Positions 7,723 to 15,108 of a stretch of DNA of 22,490 nucleotides are shown here, in pieces. How positions within the stretch are numbered: the stretch's first letter is position 1; each line of letters opens with the position of its first letter. The notes under the pieces were generated by a model. It saw nothing but the letters and a program-made list of their open reading frames with translations. It had not been told where the DNA came from and ran no database searches. A program made the translations under genes and the position numbers. This stretch comes from Sphingobacteriales bacterium (GTDB lineage Bacteria > Bacteroidota > Bacteroidia > Chitinophagales > Chitinophagaceae), in NCBI GenBank assembly GCA_023251215.1, contig JAHEZF010000003.1:1-22490 (forward strand), given 5' to 3'.

Positions 7723-7956
7723 TTAAGAGGAAGGACTTTTCTGTTTTTGGAGTACAATTAAACCAGGGAAATCATGGGAGAAGGATTCAGGAACCGGCAA
7801 TCGGGATAAATTGTCTGTAATATAAGACCCCAATAACCATTCGAAAGGTATAATAAAATATTGCCATTTTATAATTTTCAGCCATATAAATTTTTTAGGG
7901 CGTTTAATCAGATTGTCTTTAAAATTGCCAGTAACTGCGGTTTTTAAGTAGTTTTC
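7723..7956 (-). pseudogene. Start-less open frame of 77 codons, probable C-terminal gene remnant
   Basis: The frame is open from just after a TAG (7957-7959) to the TAA at 7723-7725 and contains no ATG. The translation reads like a real protein end: a basic stretch, then WQYFIIPFEWLLGSYITDN (residues 31-49) and LPVPESFSHDFPGLIVLQKQ. I do not recognise the family with confidence; the end faintly recalls class I methyltransferases. It follows the response-regulator remnant on the same strand. It could be a decayed gene that has lost its start, or chance open DNA. Confidence 0.4.
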
Positions 7957-7964
7957 CTATGCTT

Positions 7965-8127
7965 CTACAGTGTCACAAAACGATAACCAACTCCTTTAAT
8001 AGTAATGATTTCCAGCGAAGGATCCTCTTCTAGTATAACTGCAGAGTTTAGTGATGTAAATATCAAGGTTTCTGGAGTTGAGGAAGGAGTTATTTCCCCA
8101 AGGCAGGTTCAGTATATACTTCGATCA
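7965..8127 (-). pseudogene. Remnant of an OmpR/PhoB-family response regulator (DNA-binding end only)
   Basis: The minus strand encodes the end of a winged-helix effector domain in two frames. At 8035-8124 it reads SKYILNLPWGNN, then SFLNSRNLDIYITKL and CSY. At 7965-8033 it reads LEEDPSLEIITIKGVGYRF, ending VTL and a TAG. Removing one base (8034) joins them into the family pattern 'SR-LDV-ITKLRKYL-EDPS-EI--I-GVGY-F'. A TGA at 8125-8127 blocks the frame further up, and the neighbouring gene begins at 8151, so the receiver domain is gone. It is not a functional regulator. Confidence 0.8.
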
Positions 8128-8128
8128 A

Positions 8129-8148
8129 TTTGGGGGTCTCTCCCCAAA
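8129..8148 (-). terminator. Hairpin right after the stop codon at 8151, terminator-like without T tract
   Basis: TTTGGGG (8129-8135 on the plus strand) pairs perfectly with CCCCAAA (8142-8148) around a six-base loop. It starts 2 bases after the TAG (8151-8153) of the upstream secreted-protein gene. The usual run of T is missing on the minus strand, so termination is only a suggestion; transcript 3'-end protection is an alternative. Confidence 0.4.
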
Positions 8149-8150
8149 AA

Positions 8151-9206
8151 CTATTGCCGTTTTTGTTTCGGCATGTAATCATCCAGGTAATTATTATATG
8201 TTTTATTCCAGTCGTTCAGCGCTGCCGTTCGTTCTTTGTTCAGGTCGTTATTGGTTGAATTAAAATTTTTGAGTGCACTATTGATATCATTTACCTCCTG
8301 GTTATACTGGTCAACATCTTGTTTGGTTCGCCTGGATGTGGGTTTGGACTCAAATTGCTTTTTAATTTTGTTGAAACTCTCTTCTTTCAAAAAATAATCA
8401 GCCAGAGAAGCGCTGCGGGTGGCCTCCGATTTATAAAAATTAAGCAGGTTGCGGCAGGCTGATATAAGAGAAGCATCTCCATTGTATCCTTTTTCAGTCT
8501 TTATTTTCTCCAATCCTTCTTCGGCAAATTTTTTCAGCGAATTAATATCCTGTTCCATGCCCACCAGGTTTTTCTTATTCATGGCTTCTACCAGGTACCC
8601 CTCCTGTTTGTAGGGTTTAAAAAAGATCAGGTATATCTCATTGCAATGACTCAGTACGGCATTGGCGGTTTTTGCTTTGGAACCCACTTCCGAAGTTGAT
8701 TCAATCAGGTTGATATTATTTTTTGCCGCAAACTTTTTTTGCATTTCATATTGCTTTTCTGATACCTCGTTCAGTTTTTCATACGCTTTTTGCTGCGCCA
8801 GCATGTAGGCCTCCATGGCATCATAGCTTTGCTCAGCAATTTCTTCCATGTTTACAATTTTGCCATAGTCATCATTAAACACGATGTTCAAAATTTTCAG
8901 ATACGCCACCGTTGTATCTCTGAATGATTTGTCTCCTTTCCAGGGAGGCATGCCCATAATATTGTATTTGGTTTCGTTGATGGAGTTCACAACTTCTATT
9001 CTTCTTTTTTCCACTTTCCGGGCACTTTTGCCATGCGATACGGCGCTGAGGTATGCCATGTATTTGACAGTAAGTTCTTCATTTTTTTTATTAATAAAAT
9101 CCAGGTAATCCCCGGCATTCTCAAACACCTGGGCAACAGCACTACCTGAAAAGAACATCAAACAGACTGAGAGCATTGGCAACAACTTCTTCAATGATGG
9201 CTTCAT
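8151..9206 (-). CDS. Secreted helical protein of unknown function, downstream of prc
   Basis: The product is 351 residues from the ATG at 9206, 6 bases after the prc stop (9213-9215). A TTG two codons upstream at 9212 is possible but less likely. The first 25 residues are a signal peptide (LLPMLSVCLMFFSGSAVA followed by Q), so it is periplasmic or at the surface. The mature part is rich in Lys, Glu, Asn and Ala and looks almost wholly alpha-helical, with long charged helices at about 120-165 and 290-340. No catalytic motif, lipobox or membrane segment after the signal is visible. In general plan it recalls proteins annotated in Bacteroidota as LIC11966-family surface proteins, but that is from memory and untested. 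The tight spacing implies co-transcription and probably translational coupling with prc, so it may be a partner, adaptor or substrate of the protease (inference). Confidence 0.85.
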   Translation of the reverse strand: MKPSLKKLLPMLSVCLMFFSGSAVAQVFENAGDYLDFINKKNEELTVKYMAYLSAVSHGKSARKVEKRRIEVVNSINETKYNIMGMPPWKGDKSFRDTTVAYLKILNIVFNDDYGKIVNMEEIAEQSYDAMEAYMLAQQKAYEKLNEVSEKQYEMQKKFAAKNNINLIESTSEVGSKAKTANAVLSHCNEIYLIFFKPYKQEGYLVEAMNKKNLVGMEQDINSLKKFAEEGLEKIKTEKGYNGDASLISACRNLLNFYKSEATRSASLADYFLKEESFNKIKKQFESKPTSRRTKQDVDQYNQEVNDINSALKNFNSTNNDLNKERTAALNDWNKTYNNYLDDYMPKQKRQ

Positions 9207-9212
9207 GGTCAA

Positions 9213-11324
9213 TTAGTTTTTGATGGTGGTCTTTTGTAAATTTATTAAATCAGTTAATACAAGAAAAACTTCCTGTATGTAAATATCATCGGCAATATTA
9301 TTCAGCCATTCCTGGTTTATTTCTTTTGCATACGGATTGTTAACCAGCAGTTGTCTGTCCTGTCCGTTATTTTCTACTGTAAATCTATTGGCCGGGCTCT
9401 TTTCTCCCTTCTTCGATTTCAAATCTAATTCCTGTTGTTGCGCCCATTTCTCAAAAAGTTCAGCTTTCAGTGGTATGGTTAGGGATGCTGATTGCAATAT
9501 CTTTTGTTGTTCATCCACAATTTTTTTTATTATTTGAAAATCGGGATTGGTAATAATTCTTGCCGCACTGCGATGGGACAGTTCGATTACAGGCAAATAA
9601 GGAAGGGGTTTGTAATAATTATTTCGTTTGGCCGAATCAGCAGGCAATGCAAACTCTTCAAACCGTTCTCCGTTTTCCAGTCCGTCAAAAGCATCGGGTA
9701 ACAGGATATCCGGAGTAACGCCATGCTGTTGTGCTGTTTGCCCGGTCACCCTGTATAATTTTCCGACAGTGATCTTTACAATATCTCCTTTTGTATTACC
9801 CGTTACTCCTTTGCTACTGATGGTATCCATCGGGAACGTTGCCTGCCCTGTTGCTTTGCCATAGGTTTTGCTGCCAACGATCACCGCCCGGTTATAATCC
9901 TGCAGCGAAGCCGCCAACATTTCAGACGCAGAGGCACTGTAGCCATTTACCATTAAAACCATCGGGCCATCATAGATGGTGCCGCGGTTTGGATCTTTCA
10001 GCGTTATTAGCTTTCCGCTTTTTTCTTTTTCTGCTGCCAAAGGCCCTTCATCTATAAAGATGCCGGTCATTTCCAGCGCTTCGCCGATTGAACCGCCGCC
10101 ATTGTACCTTACATCCAGAATCAGCCCGTCAATATTTTCTTTTTTTAGTTTTAAAATTTCTTTGGCCACATCATTGGCACAGCTGGAGCCGGTCTCATTT
10201 TCCCATTCAGTATAAAATCCCGGCAACAGGATATAACCAATCTTTTTCTCTCCGTTCAGTACAAAACTCTTTACTATGTTCTCGTCATTTTCTTCTTTTT
10301 CTTTTCTCAGCACAACCATATTCATGGTGCCATCAGTTTTTTTAAACCTGAAGAGTAGTTTATCATGAATGGACTGGTCAAGTGCTTCATACACTTCTTC
10401 CAATGAAGCCCCAGTCATGTCCTGCACTTCTTTTCCTTCCCATTGCAGGCTGACCAACTCATCACCCTTATTTACTTCTCCTGATTTCCAGGCGGGGGCA
10501 CCGGGAGTAAGTTTATCAACAACCACCTGTCCTTTTTCATTTTGATTAAACACAATTCCAAAAAAATAAGCTTCGGTACTCAGTTCTGCCTGGAATTCTT
10601 CTTTGCCCTGCGGGGAAAAATAATTGGTATGCGGGTCAAAGGAGGTGGCTATCGCATTCAGGTAAATTTCGCTGACCAATGCCGAAAAACCGGTTGGATA
10701 ATCAAGAATTCTTTTCAGCGCTTTCAGCTCCGTCTTTTTTACTTTCTCCCTGATGCCGGGTTCCAAAGAAATAAGTCCTGCTTTGAATGTAATTTTTTTA
10801 GCAGTATCAGCATTCACGGTGTCGTACACATTGTCCAGTATCACATATTTCAGGTAACGGGACCATTTGTTTGTCAACGCGGAAACATCCGTTGAAAAAT
10901 TGAAACTGCCGGACCGTCTTCTTAATGAAGTAATCGTTTCTGTCACCGAATAATCAAATGGCTTTTGCAATACTTTGCTGACGATAGAATCTGCCCTTGT
11001 TAGTGCTTTTTTGTAGAGCTCGTTAACTTTATCATAGAAACCCCAGCTCTTCCCCTGTATTTCATCATCAATAGTAGTACTGAAAGGAAGTAATTGCTGG
11101 TAATCTGCTACAGTAAAAAGAAGCATTCTGGGATCAGCAGTGTTTAATACCGATCTGAAAACAGCAACCGAAAAACTATCATCAACCAGTTTTGGCGAAT
11201 AATGCTTCAACTCAATCATTCTTTTTAATACAATAGCTTTTTGTTGAAGTGGGGGCTGCTGGGCATGAATAAAAGTGACTGAAAAAAATAAAAGACCGAT
11301 TATCGCAGTTGCAATCAGTTTCAT
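9213..11324 (-). CDS. prc: Carboxy-terminal processing (tail-specific) protease, S41 family
   Basis: The product is 703 residues; E. coli Prc (Tsp) is about 680. A signal peptide (KLIATAIIGLLFFSVTFIHA) sends it to the periplasm. Domains in order are a helical N-terminal region (about 30-240), a PDZ domain (about 245-340, including FGIVFNQNEKGQVVVDKLTPGAPA), the S41 protease core (about 355-545) and a C-terminal helical domain (560-703). The catalytic set fits E. coli Ser430/Asp441/Lys455: Ser465 in GYSASASEM, Asp476 in LQDYNRA and Lys490 in TYGKATG. The enzyme degrades or trims periplasmic proteins from their C-termini. The secreted helical protein at 8151 follows 6 bases later. An inverted repeat at 11350-11372 lies 26 bases upstream of the start and may be an operator. 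Identification is firm; the substrates are unknown. Confidence 0.95.
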   Translation of the reverse strand: MKLIATAIIGLLFFSVTFIHAQQPPLQQKAIVLKRMIELKHYSPKLVDDSFSVAVFRSVLNTADPRMLLFTVADYQQLLPFSTTIDDEIQGKSWGFYDKVNELYKKALTRADSIVSKVLQKPFDYSVTETITSLRRRSGSFNFSTDVSALTNKWSRYLKYVILDNVYDTVNADTAKKITFKAGLISLEPGIREKVKKTELKALKRILDYPTGFSALVSEIYLNAIATSFDPHTNYFSPQGKEEFQAELSTEAYFFGIVFNQNEKGQVVVDKLTPGAPAWKSGEVNKGDELVSLQWEGKEVQDMTGASLEEVYEALDQSIHDKLLFRFKKTDGTMNMVVLRKEKEENDENIVKSFVLNGEKKIGYILLPGFYTEWENETGSSCANDVAKEILKLKKENIDGLILDVRYNGGGSIGEALEMTGIFIDEGPLAAEKEKSGKLITLKDPNRGTIYDGPMVLMVNGYSASASEMLAASLQDYNRAVIVGSKTYGKATGQATFPMDTISSKGVTGNTKGDIVKITVGKLYRVTGQTAQQHGVTPDILLPDAFDGLENGERFEEFALPADSAKRNNYYKPLPYLPVIELSHRSAARIITNPDFQIIKKIVDEQQKILQSASLTIPLKAELFEKWAQQQELDLKSKKGEKSPANRFTVENNGQDRQLLVNNPYAKEINQEWLNNIADDIYIQEVFLVLTDLINLQKTTIKN

Positions 11325-11349
11325 GGTGCTCTGGTAAGGCAGAATAAGA

Positions 11350-11372
11350 TGTAAATAAAGAAATTATTTACA
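11350..11372. repeat. Perfect inverted repeat upstream of prc
   Basis: TGTAAATAA (11350-11358) and TTATTTACA (11364-11372) form a perfect 9-bp inverted repeat with a five-base spacer. A related short palindrome TTTGTTTACAAA lies at 11383-11394. Both are in the upstream region of prc, 26 to 70 bases from its ATG. The shape suits a dimeric regulator site, but AT-rich sequence makes chance palindromes more likely. Confidence 0.4.
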
Positions 11373-11429
11373 AATGAGAAGATTTGTTTACAAAATGTCG
11401 ATGCCTTTCTATCGATAATTTTGTTTTTA

Positions 11430-11621
11430 TTACCTCGTAATCACTTTCATTCCACTACCACCGGCATTATTCAATCCGGTTTTGTTCAGGCTGTATGTAA
11501 AGCTGAGTAAAATGAAACGACGCAATGTTTTTACCCGGTTGTCTTCAATGTAATTATTATTTGTATTTGTATTTGTATTGCGGCTGATGCCGGTGTTACG
11601 GTTCAACAGGTCGTTTCTCCC
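11430..11621 (-). pseudogene. C-terminal remnant of a TonB-receptor-like outer-membrane barrel gene
   Basis: A 63-codon open frame ending in TAA (11430-11432) reads LLNRNTGISRN, then a run of Asn and Thr coded by a hexamer repeat (TATTTG three times at 11558-11575), then NYIEDNRVKTLRRFILLSF and TYSLNKTG. This matches, in order, the end of the intact barrel at 12128 ([37 protein letters not shown]). Only the last two strands or so survive and no start exists, so it is the tail of a deleted paralogue. Confidence 0.8.
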
Positions 11622-11785
11622 TTCAGGTTGATAAACCGATTGGGGTAATCTTCAATTACTTTCTTAATATCACTCCCGATTCTATTGAGTACAGAAAATT
11701 TTAGCTGTGCACCGGCGCAACGAAAAAGAAAGGCTGTGATAGTAAGAAGAACAGGTGTTTTTACTGTTTTTTGTTTGTTGGGGAT
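11603..11785 (-). pseudogene. N-terminal remnant of a small secreted protein, fused out of frame to the barrel remnant
   Basis: The frame is open from after a TAA (11786-11788) to TGA at 11603-11605 and has no ATG. It encodes a signal-peptide-like stretch (KTPVLLTITAFLFRCAGA followed by Q) and then KFSVLNRIGSDIKKVIEDYP and NRFINLKGE before the stop. I do not know the family. The sequence looks like the start of a periplasmic protein whose remainder has been lost. It overlaps the barrel remnant in another frame, so a deletion joint probably lies near 11605-11625. Confidence 0.55.
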
Positions 11786-11836
11786 TTAACGGAACAGTAA
11801 CAAGAGTCAGAATTATAAAATTTTAATTTTATTCTA

Positions 11837-11844
11837 TACTTTTA
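11837..11844 (+). promoter_or_regulatory. Possible -7 box upstream of the 52-residue ORF
   Basis: TACTTTTA fits TAnnTTTG at 7 of 8 positions and lies 41 bases before the ATG at 11886. The DNA around it is very AT-rich (a perfect inverted repeat ATAAAATT-TT-AATTTTAT is at 11815-11832), so chance matches are likely. Confidence 0.25.
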
Positions 11845-11885
11845 TTGCTACAAAATTCGTTTACCCTAACTAAACAATTCAACAT

Positions 11886-12044
11886 ATGAAAAACAGGAAT
11901 ATCGTTCATGCTCATGAAGAAGCGAAGATCTATCACCACTATTATAAACCCTCCCTGAACATTTTTCGTTTTCTGAGATCAGTACTGTCAATATTAATTT
12001 CGGGCTCTTCGCCGGCAGCCGGTACTTTTTACAGAAGAAAATAA
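11886..12044 (+). CDS. Small protein of 52 residues, unknown function
   Basis: ATG at 11886, stop TAA at 12042-12044. The product is basic: an N-terminal half with several His and Tyr (IVHAHEEAKIYHHYYKPS), a short amphipathic or hydrophobic middle (FRFLRSVLSILISG) and a C-terminal SSPAAGTFYRRK. A single weak membrane segment or membrane-associated helix at about 28-40 is possible. Support for a real gene is indirect: it is on the plus strand between minus-strand remnants and the barrel gene, it has a plausible -7 box, and a strong rho-independent terminator starts 36 bases after its stop. No Shine-Dalgarno is seen. It could also be a non-coding RNA locus with a chance ORF. I do not recognise the family. 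Confidence 0.55.
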   Translation: MKNRNIVHAHEEAKIYHHYYKPSLNIFRFLRSVLSILISGSSPAAGTFYRRK

Positions 12045-12079
12045 CTTTTACTTTACCAATTCATTCAACAAACTAAAAC

Positions 12080-12110
12080 GTCCCGCCAAAGGCGGGACAT
12101 TTTTTATTTT
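12080..12110 (+). terminator. Strong rho-independent terminator, possibly bidirectional
   Basis: GTCCCGCC (12080-12087) pairs perfectly with GGCGGGAC (12091-12098) around AAA, followed by A and TTTTTT (12100-12105). It ends transcripts of the 52-residue ORF. On the minus strand it lies 18 bases past the stop of the barrel gene and is followed by GTTTTAGTTT, so it may serve both convergent genes. Confidence 0.88.
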
Positions 12111-12127
12111 GCTCAAGGTTTTGCCTT

Positions 12128-15013
12128 TTAAAACATCCGCATATCACGCATATTTCTTTCCATCATGCGGGGCATGCCTTGCATAGGATTCTGTTGCTGG
12201 TTATTTCCCCCCATTCTGTTCAGATTAAACAGGAAGCTGACCATAAAATAACGTTTCAGCACTATGCTTCTTGTATCCTGAACATAGTTGTCGCTTGTAG
12301 TGCGGGTAATGCTTTGGTTCTGGTTCAGGATATCATTTACAGAAAACTTAAGTTCCCCGTTTTTCTTTTTGAACAATTGTTTGCTGAAACTGGTATTCCA
12401 CAAGGGTATACTTTGATTAAATCCTTCTCCCCGGCCTGTGTTGATCAGGTAATCGAAGTTCGTAGAAAGAAGAAAGTTTTTGGGGAAGGTAAAGGTGATA
12501 TCTCCCGAATAGGTTTGTGTAAAATAATTAACATCCGGTTGTGTATTATTAGAATAAGAAACATGTGTATAGGCAATATTTGCTTTTACTCCAAAATCAA
12601 TTTTTTCCTTATCAATGTTGAGCCCCGTTCCCTGGGTAACAGAGAATGTTTTAGTGTAATATTTCAACCGCCTTAACAGGCTGACGTCTCTTACCAAAGA
12701 AAGGTTGTTGGTAAAGTTCAGGCTCGATCCTTTTAGTTTGGGATTTTTAAATGGCAGGCCAAGCGTTACAAAGGAGTTGGCCCGGTAATATCCATTTACA
12801 TTCGCATACCTGGTTATTTGTATAGGCCCCTGTACACTGATATCATTTATGATCCTGTTCTGGACCATGCTAAAATTCAGGTTAGCTGCGATAAACTTGA
12901 AGGTTAAAATATTAAAACTATTATATCCGATGTTGAAATTGTTGTTGAATTCCTGCTTCAGGTTTGGGTTGCCGATCTTCTGGTTCAAAGTATCCGTAAC
13001 ATCCGGAACATTTTGTAATTGTGCGGTGCTGGGCTGATTGGTTCTTCCATTATAACTGATACGCAGGTTCTTGCTGCGGGTGGGTGTCAGGTTGAAATTG
13101 GCTGTTGGAAAAAGATTTGTATATGAATGCATGTTGACCGAATCCTTTCCTGTCAACGCCTGGTAACTATTGCTTTTCAGAGTAGCCCTTTGCACACCCA
13201 TACCAAACTGGTAATTATATTTTTTCTCCTGTACACGGAAATTCAGGCCAAAGCGATGTGCTACAAACGTATTTCTAAAATCATTGGTCAGCCTGAGGTT
13301 TGGCTGGTCATATTTACCTGAACCTATATTATAATTATTGGTTTCTTTATCAGAAGTGCTGCGGTTGTCTGTATGAGCATAATTAAACTCCAATAATTTG
13401 TTGAGGCCAAATGGCTCAGTATAGGAAGTGCTGAAAACATTATTATGCGTGGTTGTTGTCTGGTGATTGTCCTGGTCCTGAAGAAGTGATTTGAAAAGAC
13501 TTCCGTTCGACAGGTAAAATTCGTTATCCGAATAAGTAAAGCCCTTGCTTGTACTGTGACCCGTGGTATTGTTCCATCCGAGTGTTATGGTTCTTCCTGT
13601 TTTTCTAAACTTATGGCGGAATAAAAAATTATTCCCCAAGTTGTATCCATCTCTTTCATTTGTATTCCTGCTTTTTGAAGCAACGGCAAGATACTCTGCA
13701 GCCGGTATTTTTGTCGTGCTGGAAGAGGTATCGTTACTAAAATTCTCTGAGTGTTGTAAAGTAAGTGTAGGTGTATATAAAACAGAGTTCATAGAATCGA
13801 TCTGGTATTCGAAACGAAGATTAAACCGGTGATTCCTGTTCTTATTATCAGCCAGTGATTCTTTGTTAAGAGTAACGATTGAATCGCCATAAGTTGTGGT
13901 ACGCAAAATGTTTTGTTTCTGCTGTGTGTTTGAACTGGACAAAAAATAGCTGCCGGTAACTTTGATCTTGCCGCCCCACTGGTCTGAATAATTTAACCCG
14001 GTTGAAAAAGATTTGATAAGTCCCGTATTACCTGATCCAAAAATGCCACCAAATCCACCGCCACGTCCACCCGTTATTTGCATTCCCCCTCCACCAAAAC
14101 CACCACCACCGCCGCCGCCAAAGCCACTAAATCCCCCCATCGAACTGATGATATCAGAAAAAGAAAACCCCTGTTTATTAATATTATTCGTGTTCAGCAG
14201 GAGGGAAATCCTCTGGTTCCCGGTGAATTTATTCATACTGACATTCCCTTCATATTTCCCATTACCGCCAATGCCCATTAAGGCTCTTCCAAAATATCCT
14301 TTATTACGATCCTTTTTCAATTTTATGTTCAGTGTTTTACTCCGACTGCCATCATCAATCCTGGTGAATTTAGCCTGGTCGCTCATATCATCAAATACCT
14401 GTACACTTTCGATCATATCTGCCGTAATATTCTTAGTGGCCAGTTTAGGATCGTTGCCGAAAAATTCTTTCCCGTCCACATATACTTTCTGTACCTGTTC
14501 TCCCTGCGATTTTACATTTCCCTCTTTATCCACTTCCATCCCCGGAATTTTTTTCAGCAGGTCTTCTGCCGTTGCATTCGGCGGTGTTTTAAAACCTGAG
14601 GCATTAAATTGAACCGTATCATTTTTTACTATGATGGGAGATTCACCTATGACAGTAACTTCTTGTAATGTTTTATACTCTTTCTGAACAGCGATGCTGC
14701 CAAGGTCAATCGTTTTGTTTGAAGCATTAATAGAAACTGTCTTTTTAAATTCCATATATCCTTTACTGGAAATAATCAACCGGTAATCGCCTTCGCTCAG
14801 CCCTTTTACTTCGAAGGCTCCTTGTTTATTTGATAAGGTAAACGTAGCAAGAGATGAATCTTTTGCGTTGAGAACAGAAACAGTAGCATCGCTGATGGGC
14901 TGCTTTGCTGCAGTATCTACTAATTTCCCTTTGATGTTTCCGTCTGTTTTCTGAGCCTGTACTACGGTAAACAAAAACGGAGTGAGAATAAACAGTGTCA
15001 AAATTTTCTTCAT
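12128..15013 (-). CDS. TonB-dependent-receptor-like outer-membrane beta-barrel protein
   Basis: The product is 961 residues. A signal peptide ([19 protein letters not shown] followed by Q) leads into a carboxypeptidase-regulatory-like beta-sandwich (about 24-110: [21 protein letters not shown]), then a plug-like region (115-235: [41 protein letters not shown]), then a long beta-barrel (about 240-935) of the OMP_b-brl_3 type. This class looks like TonB-dependent transporters but often lacks a clear TonB box; I see none here. Residues 293-329 form a Gly-rich insert early in the barrel. The last 27 residues are rich in Met, Arg, Asn and Gln ([17 protein letters not shown] at the end). No SusD-like partner is adjacent, so the ligand is unknown. 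A decayed paralogue lies downstream at 11430-11621. Confidence 0.9.
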   Translation of the reverse strand: MKKILTLFILTPFLFTVVQAQKTDGNIKGKLVDTAAKQPISDATVSVLNAKDSSLATFTLSNKQGAFEVKGLSEGDYRLIISSKGYMEFKKTVSINASNKTIDLGSIAVQKEYKTLQEVTVIGESPIIVKNDTVQFNASGFKTPPNATAEDLLKKIPGMEVDKEGNVKSQGEQVQKVYVDGKEFFGNDPKLATKNITADMIESVQVFDDMSDQAKFTRIDDGSRSKTLNIKLKKDRNKGYFGRALMGIGGNGKYEGNVSMNKFTGNQRISLLLNTNNINKQGFSFSDIISSMGGFSGFGGGGGGGFGGGGMQITGGRGGGFGGIFGSGNTGLIKSFSTGLNYSDQWGGKIKVTGSYFLSSSNTQQKQNILRTTTYGDSIVTLNKESLADNKNRNHRFNLRFEYQIDSMNSVLYTPTLTLQHSENFSNDTSSSTTKIPAAEYLAVASKSRNTNERDGYNLGNNFLFRHKFRKTGRTITLGWNNTTGHSTSKGFTYSDNEFYLSNGSLFKSLLQDQDNHQTTTTHNNVFSTSYTEPFGLNKLLEFNYAHTDNRSTSDKETNNYNIGSGKYDQPNLRLTNDFRNTFVAHRFGLNFRVQEKKYNYQFGMGVQRATLKSNSYQALTGKDSVNMHSYTNLFPTANFNLTPTRSKNLRISYNGRTNQPSTAQLQNVPDVTDTLNQKIGNPNLKQEFNNNFNIGYNSFNILTFKFIAANLNFSMVQNRIINDISVQGPIQITRYANVNGYYRANSFVTLGLPFKNPKLKGSSLNFTNNLSLVRDVSLLRRLKYYTKTFSVTQGTGLNIDKEKIDFGVKANIAYTHVSYSNNTQPDVNYFTQTYSGDITFTFPKNFLLSTNFDYLINTGRGEGFNQSIPLWNTSFSKQLFKKKNGELKFSVNDILNQNQSITRTTSDNYVQDTRSIVLKRYFMVSFLFNLNRMGGNNQQQNPMQGMPRMMERNMRDMRMF

Positions 15014-15108
15014 ACTGGCTGAATAAGTGTACGAATTTAGACGTACAGCCCGGATAAAACCTGTGGAGAATTGTTAAATGACAATAATATTATCTAATTG
15101 GCTATCAG

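Noticed and set aside
8078..8263. A 61-residue plus-strand open frame
   Set aside because: It crosses the response-regulator remnant and the end of the secreted-protein gene on the opposite strand; no support for its own function.
9337..10345. Several plus-strand open frames of 66-85 residues
   Set aside because: All are antisense to the complete prc gene and have no homology-like texture.
12179..12676. A 165-residue plus-strand open frame
   Set aside because: Antisense to the 3' part of the intact barrel gene, no recognisable domain.
14013..14612. A 199-residue plus-strand open frame, very rich in proline
   Set aside because: It is the antisense image of the Gly-rich insert and plug of the barrel receptor; no signal or domain of its own.
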